The translations under genes were made by a program, and so were the position numbers. The notes under the pieces are model-generated. The model did not search any database and was not told where the DNA came from. It saw only the letters and a list, made by a program, of their open reading frames with translations. From Niastella populi (GTDB taxonomy: Bacteria > Bacteroidota > Bacteroidia > Chitinophagales > Chitinophagaceae), in assembly GCF_002078015.1 (NCBI RefSeq), contig NZ_LWBP01000013.1, positions 1-64,000 of the forward strand: 64,000 nt of DNA, given 5' to 3'. Below are positions 17,501-25,766 of this stretch, piece by piece (positions within the stretch are counted from its first letter, which is position 1; every line of letters begins with the position of its first letter).

Positions 17501-17623
17501 AGACGGGTCGGCGGGTATAAGGTAAAAGCAAAGTATCGCACTACAACTGAAAAGGAAACGCAGCAGAAACGTGAAGAAGTGGCGAAGGTGATAATCGATT
17601 CATTGCGGAAAAAGAAAAAATAA
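14507..17623 (+). CDS. HerA/VirD4-like DNA-pumping ATPase with C-terminal nuclease-like domain
   Basis: 1038 residues. An unrecognised N-terminal half (1-370) precedes a RecA-like motor of the HerA/VirD4/TraG class: Walker A GATGTGKST at 406-414, LDPHGDLVEKI soon after, Walker B FLYVDEFQHF with Asp649-Glu650, and a sensor region ILAHQSMAQV. A charged Glu/Lys-rich linker covers about 790-870. The C-terminus (about 885-1005) has VDVLLERDGKTIAVEISVTT with Asp908, Glu921 and Ser923, the layout of a PD-(D/E)XK-type nuclease core, though Ser replaces the usual Lys. No relaxase or other type IV secretion gene is visible. Similar ATPases, from memory, occur in Patescibacteria and metagenomic elements. 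It could pump DNA during transfer or act in anti-phage defence. Confidence 0.8.
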   Translation: MLYTRSQYLTDQFRAWDERGRGWHVFPVPVDPEPAFVPFIFSEASNAIIDDGKRPGLVGGIFGELKKMFAPPKEEDPAEEDTIQAFPFEEEYPLRFFSLSFPKGQKVPQFETEQFIIMLAACSYPISFELIATAGAIQVQFVCANDDAAYLQGQMQIYFPGCSLIEYEDSLFGIFVESVQAYELGLRQEFMLPLAMPNSLDFDPHGSLFGILEQMPEGKRAAVQVVFQGCRNPWAESIVRSVHAGNGKPFFEDAPEMVAGAKQKISAPLFASIIRVMASAKDAESAGKLAWAVGDALVRQSKSANNSLMLLSNDEYEYADHLGDLLYRRTRRLGMIVNSKELANFVHYPSVSIPSQKLVRDTRKTKAVPGIATGVGLLLGKNKHQGKEATVSIPIAPRLRHMHLIGATGTGKSTLLLNMIVQDIRNNTGLCVLDPHGDLVEKILPYIPERRKKDVLIIDPADAEHPVGFNILTAHSDIEKDILASDLVAAFKRLSTSWGDQMNSVFANAVLAFLESSQGGTLADLRRFLVEKGYRDSILRTVADPSVLYYWKHEYPLLKTSSIGSILTRLDSFLRPKLIRNMVCQHKGIDFSSMMDEGKIILVKLSQGLIGSENSYLLGTFITAKIQQAAMARQAQAQETRRDFFLYVDEFQHFITPSMSSILSGTRKYHLGLILAHQSMAQVSDSELASAILANAGTRICFRLGETDARKLEDGFSFFDTKDLQNLGTGEAIARIEKPDFDFSLNTVPLEKSDVPGEVQEQIIECSRKAYGTPKGEVEEMLAESMRTKASEEPKQKRKEQSAEPKEEDYIPFEEVVPEKEASQEQAKEERQAKTPITIRALPEPAPIRTTTDPKEVTDTPEAQEFLQTAEVRLHTSLQNRIKRMAEDDRGYKATIEALTPDGKGFVDVLLERDGKTIAVEISVTTKANWELHNVMKCLDAGYGTIIVCTQHKRNIEKIRSAINGVLPPEKRTNVFVFEPDALFAYLDEHMPKTELKERRVGGYKVKAKYRTTTEKETQQKREEVAKVIIDSLRKKKK

Positions 17624-18119
17624 GAAGCACAATATATTGATTACTGACATAAACAATATGATTGCCTATGGATAGAAGGTGCGCAGTGCGGTAATGCCTG
17701 CGGGCCAAACATACCATATAACCAATGGGAGCATTCCATGATCGCCTACGAATGGCGTGTTTTGTACGCAGCCGGTATTAATTCACCGGTATGGAAGGTA
17801 TATGCTTTTTAAAACTTTCACGGCTTTCAAAAAAAATATAAATGCCTTTCGATTTCGGGATTAGAATAGGGATGTCTCATTTTTTAATTCCAGGATGTAG
17901 AATCTGACCGTAGGAGAAAGTAAAAAAATATTGTTCGGGTATGATATTGATTTAAAAAAACGTGGAAGGCAATCGGATATTATTTATAAAAAATCGCTGT
18001 ATTTATTATGTAAAGGTGTGCCTGGTTAAAACTCTTTTCACGTTTTGTCTGTATGAAAATCGACTTACGTAATAGTAGGCAATAAAACTAATTTTTACGG
18101 TTCAATTTTGCATTTTGTC
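17624..18119. other. Gene-free stretch between convergent units
   Basis: Nothing coding seen on either strand. Composition drops from GC-richer to AT-rich across it (change near 17820), marking the edge between the ATPase module and the AT-rich cassette to the right. No clear terminator hairpin. Confidence 0.4.
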
Positions 18120-18842
18120 TTAATCTTCGGATTTATCACAAGAATGACAGTAACCACTTTCTTGTGTGGCTGTTCTGTTGCATCCAGGCATTTTGCATTT
18201 GTTGTGGCTTAGACTTTTTTCCTTGAATATTTCATAAGACTTTTTTCTTTTTTTAAGGGGCTTAATTTTTGTTTGACCTCCTTTGATGAGCTGATAACCG
18301 CAAAGTAAACCAGAAATAGAATCAATCAATTTTCCATTTTCAGCAATGGCCGCACTTGCATCTTCGAGATTGCCTGCGTGGTAATAATCGCCTTCATCGT
18401 ACACTTCAGCAATGAGGCAATGTGACGCAACTACTTTTATAATATCTGCAACCCATTTGTGCTGCACAACATTATTCGCGAACTGTGTTTTGCAGAATGA
18501 AGAACAGTAATATATTTCATTTTGAGGAAATGTATCTATTTTATATCCCTCATCTAATTCTGTTTTGCCATCGTTAGAAAGCGTTGCCCATGTATAGCTG
18601 TATTCACTTTCTCTCTCTTCATTCTTTATTTCTTTTACGCTTTTGAATTTAAAAGAAAGAGTTTCGCATTCTCCTATATCTATAAATAATGAGCAATCGC
18701 TTTGTCTCCTTATTTCGATAGGTATATCTAATAATTTTGCCTGATTTTCTTTGATAGCTTTTGCAGCATTTTCTGCATTATTAAGCGCGTTAGGGACATG
18801 TATTTTTTTAAGTCCCAATTTGTGAGATATTGTAACTCCCAT
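18120..18842 (-). CDS. Hypothetical protein with C-terminal zinc finger
   Basis: 240 residues, last gene of a four-gene leftward cassette. No known domain in the first 200 residues, which are mixed alpha/beta (MGVTISHKLGLKKIHVPNAL at the start; EIYYCSSFCKTQFANN in the middle). After a Lys-rich linker the C-terminus has CKMPGC then GYCHSC (spacing C-x4-C-x10-C-x2-C), a probable zinc-binding treble clef. The neighbour upstream in the operon also ends in a four-cysteine finger. Nucleic-acid or protein binding is likely; function unknown. Confidence 0.65.
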   Translation of the reverse strand: MGVTISHKLGLKKIHVPNALNNAENAAKAIKENQAKLLDIPIEIRRQSDCSLFIDIGECETLSFKFKSVKEIKNEERESEYSYTWATLSNDGKTELDEGYKIDTFPQNEIYYCSSFCKTQFANNVVQHKWVADIIKVVASHCLIAEVYDEGDYYHAGNLEDASAAIAENGKLIDSISGLLCGYQLIKGGQTKIKPLKKRKKSYEIFKEKSLSHNKCKMPGCNRTATQESGYCHSCDKSED

Positions 18843-18961
18843 ATCTAAAACGCAAACCCTATCTCATTATCTTGTACGACCTCGCCAGTATCATTTTTTC
18901 CAAAGTGTTCATCTAGGAATTTATGCAACCACCATAAATGAAGAATAATTTGTATCGTTAT

Positions 18962-19240
18962 TCATAATTCGTTCTGATACTCGCATTCATAACAATAGCC
19001 GTCCCAATCCTTTGGCATGAGCTTTCCGCACATAATGCAAACATTATCAATGTTAATGTTCGATATCGCATCTCCTACTATTTTCTTTGAATTCAGCCAC
19101 CAACGGGTTGCCCGTATGTCTAGGAAGATATGCATGTGCGGACTACCGTTCGCAAGCCAATCTTTTTCTTCTGCCTCATACAGGTAATCTACGACGGCTT
19201 TTATGCTTGGTAAAATAAAATGGTCATTATTATCACTCAT
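18962..19240 (-). CDS. Small hypothetical protein with four-cysteine zinc finger
   Basis: 92 residues. The N-terminal part is helical (KAVVDYLYEAEEKDWL), then IFLDIRATRWWLNSKK, and the C-terminus carries CIMCGK and CYEC (C-x2-C-x11-C-x2-C), a zinc ribbon or treble clef. It starts two bases after the stop of the preceding gene, so it is in the same operon. After its TGA stop the same frame stays open for another 37 codons to 18849, which may be chance. No family recognised. Confidence 0.6.
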   Translation of the reverse strand: MSDNNDHFILPSIKAVVDYLYEAEEKDWLANGSPHMHIFLDIRATRWWLNSKKIVGDAISNINIDNVCIMCGKLMPKDWDGYCYECEYQNEL

Positions 19241-19242
19241 AG

Positions 19243-19614
19243 CTATACTCTTCCACTAAGTCTTTTTTCTAATGATTGCGCATATTCTTGCTGGCTCCAT
19301 AACTCATCTTTGAGCTCGTCATAATTATTCCAAGCGATAGAAAAATCACTTTCAACAACAATTAAATGCTTTGCTCTTTCGCTGTAATAAGCAAGGAGTA
19401 GCCCTTCGTCATGCCATGCTTCAACATACAATGTTAAGTGTCCTTTGGTTTCTTCAAGTTTATTATCGGCGACCAAGAGTAAGTTTTGTAAAGCTTCCCA
19501 GTCGTCTTTATATTCGTTCGGGAAATCGACACTGTAATGGTCTTTATAAGCAGCAATGGCTTTGTCGAGCATTGAGAAAAACTCATCTTTAGTGAAAAGT
19601 TTTAGTTCATTCAT
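19243..19614 (-). CDS. Hypothetical acidic protein of a four-gene cassette
   Basis: 123 residues, acidic and mostly helical with aromatic patches (LTLYVEAWHDEGLLLAYYSE). No signal peptide, membrane segment or known domain. It sits two bases downstream of the 82-residue gene and two bases upstream of the zinc-finger gene, so the cassette is a tight operon. AT-rich relative to the ATPase and recombinase genes on either side, pointing to separate origin. Confidence 0.6.
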   Translation of the reverse strand: MNELKLFTKDEFFSMLDKAIAAYKDHYSVDFPNEYKDDWEALQNLLLVADNKLEETKGHLTLYVEAWHDEGLLLAYYSERAKHLIVVESDFSIAWNNYDELKDELWSQQEYAQSLEKRLSGRV

Positions 19615-19616
19615 AC

Positions 19617-19865
19617 CTATAACTCGTAATACAAAGCACCTTGAGTAAGGGCTTTGCCAATGTTGGTAATAGATTCATCAAATAGCTGATTTTGCTTTAT
19701 AGTAAACTCGCTTCCGTCAATATAATTATTGATGTAAAGCCTATTGTCAGGCATAAGCTCAATATGTTTTGAACTTCTACCGCAGAATTTGAGTGCAATA
19801 GAGAACTCGCTTACCCCATCCTTCAGCAAATCAAACAAATGCGCCTTGTCTTTTACAATTTGCAT
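19617..19865 (-). CDS. Small hypothetical protein, first gene of the cassette
   Basis: 82 residues with the pattern LFDLLKDGVSEFSIAL, RSSKHIEL and NIGKALTQGALYYEL. Short proteins with the same strand order (KDGV-F-IALNGG-RSSKHI and NIGKAI-GALI) occur in mobile DNA and, from memory, in Patescibacteria; their role is unknown. It begins the leftward operon 19865-18120 and is separated from the recombinase by about 400 bases holding a hairpin terminator. Confidence 0.6.
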   Translation of the reverse strand: MQIVKDKAHLFDLLKDGVSEFSIALKFCGRSSKHIELMPDNRLYINNYIDGSEFTIKQNQLFDESITNIGKALTQGALYYEL

Positions 19866-20262
19866 ATTTCAAATAACTCCCAGCCCGCCCGTTATGATAA
19901 TGAGTAGCGAACCGGCGCAGGGGATATAGTATTTCCGCTGCGCTTTATTATACCACGATTGACTTTTAATAGCAAGAAATTAGAGGATAAATAAGCGCCT
20001 TAAAGGGCGTGAAAAAGCCTTGTTTGATAAGGCTTTTTATGCTGTTCAATAGGAATGGGTGTTTTTCCCTTATTCTTTTTTTGTACATTTCTGGCGCCTG
20101 CAATACTTCGCGAAGAACATGCTGATTCAATGGCGATACCTATCCTAAAGTGGCAATTTCTTCTCTCTTATTTTCCGACCCGTCCTTGTGTCTCAATGAA
20201 GTAAATATTCACCGGTAGCGTCAAAGGCTATCGGCTTCTTTTAAAACTTAAAAACAGAAAGC
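19866..20262. other. Divergent intergenic region before the recombinase
   Basis: No gene. It contains the bidirectional hairpin at 20012-20038 and must hold the promoters for the leftward cassette and the rightward recombinase; no canonical Bacteroidota promoter was recognised. Confidence 0.4.
20012..20038. terminator. Bidirectional hairpin terminator
   Basis: Perfect 10-bp arms AAAAAGCCTT (20012-20021) and AAGGCTTTTT (20029-20038), loop GTTTGAT. The A-run and T-run allow function on both strands. It insulates the leftward cassette from the recombinase unit. Confidence 0.7.
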
Positions 20263-21765
20263 GTGGAAAGCAAAAAATCAGTTGGCATCTGGATTCGGGT
20301 AAGTACCGAAGACCAGGCGCAAGGCGAATCGCCGCAGCACCACGAGCAGCGCGCACGATGGTATTGCGAAGCAAAGGGCTGGACGGTCGCCACCGTGTAC
20401 CACCTCGAAGCGGTATCGGGCAAATCAGTCATGGAGCATCCGGAAGCGAAGCGGATGCAGAAAGACATTAAGGAAGGGTTCATTACCGGCCTCGTTTTTT
20501 CGAAGCTCGCCCGCCTTGCCCGCAGCACCAAAGAGCTGCTTGCGTTTTCGGAATACTTTCAGGAACACAACGCAGACCTCATATCCCTCCAAGAATCTAT
20601 TGACACAAGCACCCCTGCCGGCCGCCTGTTCTACACAATCATTGCCGCGATGGCGCAATGGGAGCGGGAAGAAATAGCGAGCCGCGTTGCGGCCTCTGTT
20701 CCGGTTCGGGCAAAAATGGGCAAAACCCTGGGCGGTACCGCGCAATATGGATACCGATGGGAAGGGGAGAAGAATGCGAAGCGGCTGGTCATCCATGAGG
20801 AAGAAGCGGCTGTTCGCCGCCTCATGTTCGAGATTTTCCTGCAATGCAAGCGCAAAAAGACCACCGCGAAGGAGCTGAACAAGCGCGGCTTGCTAACCCG
20901 CAACGGGTCGAAGTGGACCGACAATTCGGTAGACCGATTGCTCCGCGACCCGATGGCGAAGGGAATGCGCCGCGCGAACTACACCAAAAGCACAGGCAAC
21001 AAGAAGCACTGGGAGCTGAAACCGCAGGACGAGTGGGTATTCGTCGATTGTCCCGCCATAGTTTCGGAAGACATTTGGGACAAGTGCAACAACTACCTGA
21101 ACGCCCAGGCGCAGAACCGCAAGCCGCTGGGCAGGAAAACAATCTTCCTCCTTGCCGGTTTCGTAACCTGTCATTGCGGCCGGAAAATGTACATATACCA
21201 CAATCACCCCGTCTACAGCTGCCGTCAGTGCAAAAATCGGGTTCCGATGGATGTCGTCGACAATGCGTTCCACCAGATGCTTGAAGAGTACCTGTTGACC
21301 GACGGCGATGTGGCAAAGTACCTTGCCCAGTCCGAACGGCTCATGGCCGAAAAGCAGGCATTGCTTGCGAATTCGCTGGCAGAATCCAAAAAGCTGAAAC
21401 GGCAGATGGAAGACTTGGAAGACATGCGGCTGAAGCGGGAAATAACTTCAGACCGGTTTTTGGTGCGCTACAAGCCCATCGAAGAGCAGGTTGCCGGCCT
21501 GGACACTACCATTGCCGAGCTGGAAGCGGCCATCGCCTCGATTAACGTTCAGCGGATGTCATCGGATCTCGTCATGCAGGAAGCCAAAAAGCTCCATGAG
21601 CAGTGGCCGACCCTTCAGTTCGAGCAGCGGCGGACTATCGTCGAAACGATCACCGAATCCATTGTGGTTGAGAAAGATGAAGTTACGGTCTGCTTTTCGC
21701 ACCTCCCCGCACCCCACCTTTCAGAAAATGCCGGAACAAGGCGACGCGACTACAGGGGTTCATAG
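20263..21765 (+). CDS. Large serine recombinase (site-specific integrase of the island)
   Basis: 500 residues from a GTG at 20263. N-terminal resolvase domain with catalytic Ser14 in [10 protein letters not shown], then [19 protein letters not shown] and [16 protein letters not shown] recombinase domain follows (about 160-290). A zinc beta-ribbon has Cys303, Cys305, Cys320 and Cys323, then a long coiled coil (about 345-440) typical of integrases that control direction. It ends at the island/comM junction: the last three codons and the stop (21754-21765) are read from comM sequence, so the protein's C-terminus should differ in the excised circle. The gene is GC-rich like the ATPase gene. Very likely the enzyme that inserted the element into comM. 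Confidence 0.92.
   Translation: MESKKSVGIWIRVSTEDQAQGESPQHHEQRARWYCEAKGWTVATVYHLEAVSGKSVMEHPEAKRMQKDIKEGFITGLVFSKLARLARSTKELLAFSEYFQEHNADLISLQESIDTSTPAGRLFYTIIAAMAQWEREEIASRVAASVPVRAKMGKTLGGTAQYGYRWEGEKNAKRLVIHEEEAAVRRLMFEIFLQCKRKKTTAKELNKRGLLTRNGSKWTDNSVDRLLRDPMAKGMRRANYTKSTGNKKHWELKPQDEWVFVDCPAIVSEDIWDKCNNYLNAQAQNRKPLGRKTIFLLAGFVTCHCGRKMYIYHNHPVYSCRQCKNRVPMDVVDNAFHQMLEEYLLTDGDVAKYLAQSERLMAEKQALLANSLAESKKLKRQMEDLEDMRLKREITSDRFLVRYKPIEEQVAGLDTTIAELEAAIASINVQRMSSDLVMQEAKKLHEQWPTLQFEQRRTIVETITESIVVEKDEVTVCFSHLPAPHLSENAGTRRRDYRGS
21752..21763. other. Attachment-site junction (island end inside comM)
   Basis: On the minus strand 21763-21752 reads ATGAACCCCTGT, comM codons for Met-Asn-Pro-Cys. 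The family continues Pro/Cys-Gly-Tyr-Tyr, but here the next bases encode Ser-Arg-Val and an unrelated tail. The crossover therefore lies at or just left of 21752. The exact core dinucleotide needs the other junction, which is off-window. Confidence 0.8.
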
Positions 21766-22813
21766 ACGAGATCAACATAAAGCTGGCCGGGAAATCAATC
21801 GCCACTTTAGCCCGGCTGATGCTTACTCTGCGCTCTTCCATCGGTTGGCGCATCACTTCCAGCACACTTCGTTTAAATTCCGGCAATTCATCGAGGAACA
21901 GCACCCCATTATGCGCCAGCGAAATTTCACCGGGCTGCGGTATACCGCCGCCGCCAACCAACGCTACGTCGCTGATGGTATGATGCGGCGAGCGGAACGG
22001 TCTTCGTGCAATTAATGTGGCATGTGCCGGCAACTTTCCGGCTACTGAATGTATCTTGGTCGTTTCAAGCGCTTCTTTTAATGATAAAGGAGGAAGAATG
22101 GTGGGCAACCGTTTTGCCAGCATGGTTTTACCCGCGCCCGGCGGACCGATCAGGATCGCATTGTGACCACCGGCCGCAGCGATCTCCAATGCCCGTTTTA
22201 TATTTTCCTGACCTTTCACTTCACTGAAATCGAACTCAAATTCTTCCTGGGCCTGGTAAAATTCATCCCGCGTATTCACTACCACCGGCTGTATGCTTTG
22301 TTCATCGTTCATAAAACTGATAAGCTCGGTAAGATGCCCGATACCATATACCGGCAGGGCGTTCACCATGCCTGCTTCACGACAGTTTTGTTTGGGAACG
22401 ATGAGGCCTTTGAAGCCTTCTTTACGGGCGGTAATGGCAATAGGCAACGCACCTTTTATGGGATGAACCGTTCCATCGAGGTTGAGTTCGCCCATGATCA
22501 TGTAATCCTTTAATTTCCCGGGTTCGTTCAGTTGATTATTGGCTGCAAGAATGCCAATGGCAATGGCGAGGTCGAAGGAGGAACCGCTTTTCTTTATATC
22601 GGCCGGCGCTAAATTGATAACCAGCTTGGTGCGCGGCATCTGGTAACCTATTGTCTTTATGGCGCTTTCAACCCGTTGCAGACTTTCTTTCACGGCGTTA
22701 TCGGGCAGGCCTACGATGTAGTAGTGAATATTGCCCGGCATTACATTTACCTCAACCGTAATGGTTATGGCTTCCACACCATATACGGCGCTTCCATACG
22801 TTTTGACAAGCAT
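21752..22813 (-). pseudogene. comM: ComM/YifB Mg-chelatase-like ATPase, interrupted by the island
   Basis: Codons 1-354 match the family: N-terminal Lon-like domain with [21 protein letters not shown] at about 67-87, Walker A GPPGAGKT at 223-230, [13 protein letters not shown] at 270-282, Walker B LFLDEL at 305-310, and [10 protein letters not shown] at 345-354. Full-length members have about 510 residues; the zinc-binding loop, sensor and C-terminal domain are missing, and the frame runs 22 codons into island DNA before stopping at 21683. ComM is a hexameric helicase that extends heteroduplex during natural transformation. The left part of the gene is not in this window. The host is presumably defective for this function unless the element excises. 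Confidence 0.9.
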
Positions 22814-22941
22814 GAATAAAGTTTATGGTTATCCCGCGCATACACGGAATGGAAAGATAATGAAAAATCTTTATCTGAGTGGCGGGCCGGCAGTGACCCT
22901 TTTGAGGATTGTAATGTGTATATTGGTGCTGATGGCTGTAC

Positions 22942-24525
22942 TTACTTCTTCTCCTTCACACTGCCTTCATACAACAGATTTACCTGCGGATCGGCAATAA
23001 GTGTTACGGGCTTATTTGAAACGGGAATTGAAATTTGGGTTTCACGCCCGGTTATTGCTGTAAGATGTTTTTTGTTGTCAACCTGCAGTTCAAGCGGGAA
23101 TATAAATACCGGCGACTGCTGTTGTATAACAGTGATTGCTACCTTCTTTTTAGCGGCAATGTATCGCCAGCTTATTTCCAGTTTTGGATGGCCTGCGGTG
23201 AACAGCCATTGCTGAAAGAACGGTTTCAGATTTTTACCGGAAACTTCTTCCATTACTGTACACAGATCGTCCGTTACTGCATTTTTGCCGGCAAAGCGGT
23301 TGTAATAGGTTCGAATGCCCTGCCAGAATGTAGTGTCGCCCAACTGACGGCGTAACATGTGCAGTACCCAGCCGCCTTTTTGATAAGAATTGGCGTTCAG
23401 CAGCTCCATATAGTTGGTGACAGCGGAATCAACTACCGGGCGCAATTTTTTTGCTGCGAAATCGATAACCTGCTGGCGGTTCTTCGATAACATGTGCCGG
23501 GCTGTATCGTAACCATATTTGTTTTCGAAATACAGAATGGTCATATAAGTGGCAAATCCTTCACTTAACCACAGATGGCTCCAGTCGGCCTCTGTGGCCA
23601 TATTGCCAAACCATTGATGCGCAATTTCATGCACCAGCAACGATTCGCTTTTGCGGGTACCGGTTATTGACGATTCATCGGAATAGAAGATAGCGCTGGC
23701 GTTTTCCATACCGCCAAACATGGTGGTTGATTCAACATTGGCCAGCTTTTTAAAAGCGTACGGACCAACATTTTTTATGAAGTAAGGCAGTATCTCCACG
23801 GCCAGTGCGTAATCATAAAATCCTTTGTCCTTTTCTTCAGGATATACCCAGCTCGATACGGGTATGTCATTAACCGTGCCTGCTTCCTGTATGGCAAAGT
23901 CGGCAACACCTATAACCATTATTTTGGTTGAGAGGGGAGTGGTTTCAGTATAGTGAGTAACCCTTTGCCGGCCCGCCAGCAGGGAATCGGCCGTTTTAAT
24001 ACCATTTGAAATTACCTGGTAATGGGCCGGGGCGGTTACAATAAAATCAAGGGGCGCTTTATCGGCAGGGTGATCTATACAGGGCAGCCAGTGGCGGGCG
24101 CGGTTCGGCCAGTTATCGGCAAAGAAAACGCGATGGCCATATTTGTTTTTGGTAATGATGAGCCCATTGCCGGGGATGCCTTCGTATGTGATCTCAAATT
24201 TTTTTCTGTCGCCACTTTTAACTGCGGCCGCAATGGTGAGCAGGTTATCGATGTGCGTAAAGGTGAGCGGTTTTCCATTTTCCGAAACCTGTATAACCGC
24301 CATGCCTTTGTGGTTATTATTTTTTGAAATAAGATCGAAGGTGATGGCCTGCGCATCTTTCATACATAACACCTCGATGGCTGCGTTCCCTTTTATTACA
24401 TCGCTTGTATCGGTAAGTGCTATCGAAAATTCATAATGTTGAACATCTATGGGGGCGCCGGGTTTTTGAGCGAACAGATGGAGGCCGAAAAAGGAATGCA
24501 GGCTCAGTAGTAAAGTCCATTTCAT
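22942..24525 (-). CDS. M1-family metalloaminopeptidase, secreted
   Basis: About 527 residues from the ATG at 24525 (MKWTLLLSLHSF, a signal peptide); an upstream ATG at 24558 would bury the signal. Exopeptidase motif GGMEN at about 271-275, zinc site HEIAHQWFGN with His299 and His303, and the third ligand Glu322 in WLSEGFATY. The N-terminal beta-sandwich of the family precedes them and a helical region with a beta C-terminus follows. It should trim N-terminal residues from peptides in the periplasm or outside. It is monocistronic: 128 bases from comM downstream and about 200 bases from the divergent glycosyltransferase. Confidence 0.9.
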   Translation of the reverse strand: MKWTLLLSLHSFFGLHLFAQKPGAPIDVQHYEFSIALTDTSDVIKGNAAIEVLCMKDAQAITFDLISKNNNHKGMAVIQVSENGKPLTFTHIDNLLTIAAAVKSGDRKKFEITYEGIPGNGLIITKNKYGHRVFFADNWPNRARHWLPCIDHPADKAPLDFIVTAPAHYQVISNGIKTADSLLAGRQRVTHYTETTPLSTKIMVIGVADFAIQEAGTVNDIPVSSWVYPEEKDKGFYDYALAVEILPYFIKNVGPYAFKKLANVESTTMFGGMENASAIFYSDESSITGTRKSESLLVHEIAHQWFGNMATEADWSHLWLSEGFATYMTILYFENKYGYDTARHMLSKNRQQVIDFAAKKLRPVVDSAVTNYMELLNANSYQKGGWVLHMLRRQLGDTTFWQGIRTYYNRFAGKNAVTDDLCTVMEEVSGKNLKPFFQQWLFTAGHPKLEISWRYIAAKKKVAITVIQQQSPVFIFPLELQVDNKKHLTAITGRETQISIPVSNKPVTLIADPQVNLLYEGSVKEKK

Positions 24526-24687
24526 GATCAGATATTTCTGGAAATGAAAATTACACATTTACCCCGTTGCGCCACAAAATTATATGGTTACAACTGAACC
24601 GCCGGAACGATAAAAATGCATTAATTCACGTAATTTATGGGCCGGGAAGCCAATATGCTCTTTTATCTTACACTAATGCTTAATTTG

Positions 24688-24710
24688 CGGGTCAATTATG
24701 CTTTGACCCG
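24688..24710. repeat. Hairpin upstream of the glycosyltransferase
   Basis: Arms CGGGTCAA (24688-24695) and TTGACCCG (24703-24710) with a 7-base loop, 25 bases before the ATG at 24736. May be a leader hairpin or operator. Confidence 0.5.
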
Positions 24711-24735
24711 AAGGGTGATCGATTAATAATTAACA

Positions 24736-25677
24736 ATGAAAATTGCAGTTTTAATTCCGTGCTATAATGAGGCTGTTACCATAGAAAAAGTGGTGAAGGA
24801 TGTAAAGGCGCAGCTCCCTGAGGCTGCCGTTTATGTGTATGATAACAACTCAAAAGACGATACGGCCAAAAAAGCTGCTGCCAGTGGCGCCATTGTTGTA
24901 AATGAACCGCGCCAGGGAAAGGGCAATATGGTTCGGTCGATGTTTAAAGATATTGACGCCGATATATATGTTTTGATAGATGGAGATGATACCTGTCCTT
25001 TAACCTGCGTTCATGACCTCCTGAAGCCTGTGCTTGACAACGAAGCGGATATGGTGATCGGTGATAGGATGTCGAATGGAACTTATTCAAAGGAAAATAG
25101 CCGTGCAATGCATGGCTTTGGGAATAGCCTGGTAAAAAAACTGATCAATTTTCTTTTCGGTTCAAAGCTGGCAGATATCATGTCGGGTTACCGGGTGTTT
25201 AACCGGTATTATGTAAAAACCTTCCCGGTGCTGAGCAGGGGGAGTGAAATTGAAACCGAAATGACTATTTATGCCTTGCATAACAATTATAAAATAAAGG
25301 AAGTTCCTATTGAATACCGCGACAGGCCTTCGGGAAGTGTTTCAAAATTGAACACCTACTCCAATGGATTCAAAGTGCTTAAGATCGTTTTTTCATTGTT
25401 CAAGGATTATAAGCCGCTTATGTTTTTTGGAGTATGCGGTTTAATATGCGCTGTTATTGGTATTGCAGTTGGTATTCTTCCCATACTTGAATTTATAAAT
25501 ACCGGATATGTATATCGGGTTCCGAGTGCTATTTTAGCAGCTGCCCTTGAGATCATTGCCATTCTGTTGTTTGTCTGCGGATTGATCCTTGACAAAACGG
25601 TAAAACATCAGATAGCATTGGGAGAACAGTTGTCTACACTTTTTATGGTGTTGGACAAAAAGAAAGATGACCGGTAA
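24736..25677 (+). CDS. Glycosyltransferase family 2, DPM1/GtrB-like membrane enzyme
   Basis: 313 residues. GT-A fold at residues 1-225 with VLIPCYNEAVTIEKVV at the start and the metal-binding acidic run IDGDDT (Asp82, Asp84, Asp85); RPSGSVSKLNTY is the typical late loop. Two membrane helices follow (about 228-250 and 262-285) before a basic tail. The family transfers sugars to polyprenyl phosphate at the inner face of the membrane, feeding cell-envelope glycan modification. No partner flippase or acyltransferase gene is adjacent. A hairpin lies just before the start codon. Confidence 0.85.
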   Translation: MKIAVLIPCYNEAVTIEKVVKDVKAQLPEAAVYVYDNNSKDDTAKKAAASGAIVVNEPRQGKGNMVRSMFKDIDADIYVLIDGDDTCPLTCVHDLLKPVLDNEADMVIGDRMSNGTYSKENSRAMHGFGNSLVKKLINFLFGSKLADIMSGYRVFNRYYVKTFPVLSRGSEIETEMTIYALHNNYKIKEVPIEYRDRPSGSVSKLNTYSNGFKVLKIVFSLFKDYKPLMFFGVCGLICAVIGIAVGILPILEFINTGYVYRVPSAILAAALEIIAILLFVCGLILDKTVKHQIALGEQLSTLFMVLDKKKDDR

Positions 25678-25766
25678 TGGATTGTAGTTGACGATGGCCT
25701 TCACCACGATAGCTTTCCACCTATAGCTGGTTCCGTTCCTGATGCATCGCGATTAATTCATTGATG

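Noticed and set aside
9083-18964. TGA recoding (TGA read as an amino acid)
   Set aside because: Two frames appear to run through TGA, but many intact genes here end normally at TGA and the rest of the window uses the standard code; point mutation or chance is simpler.
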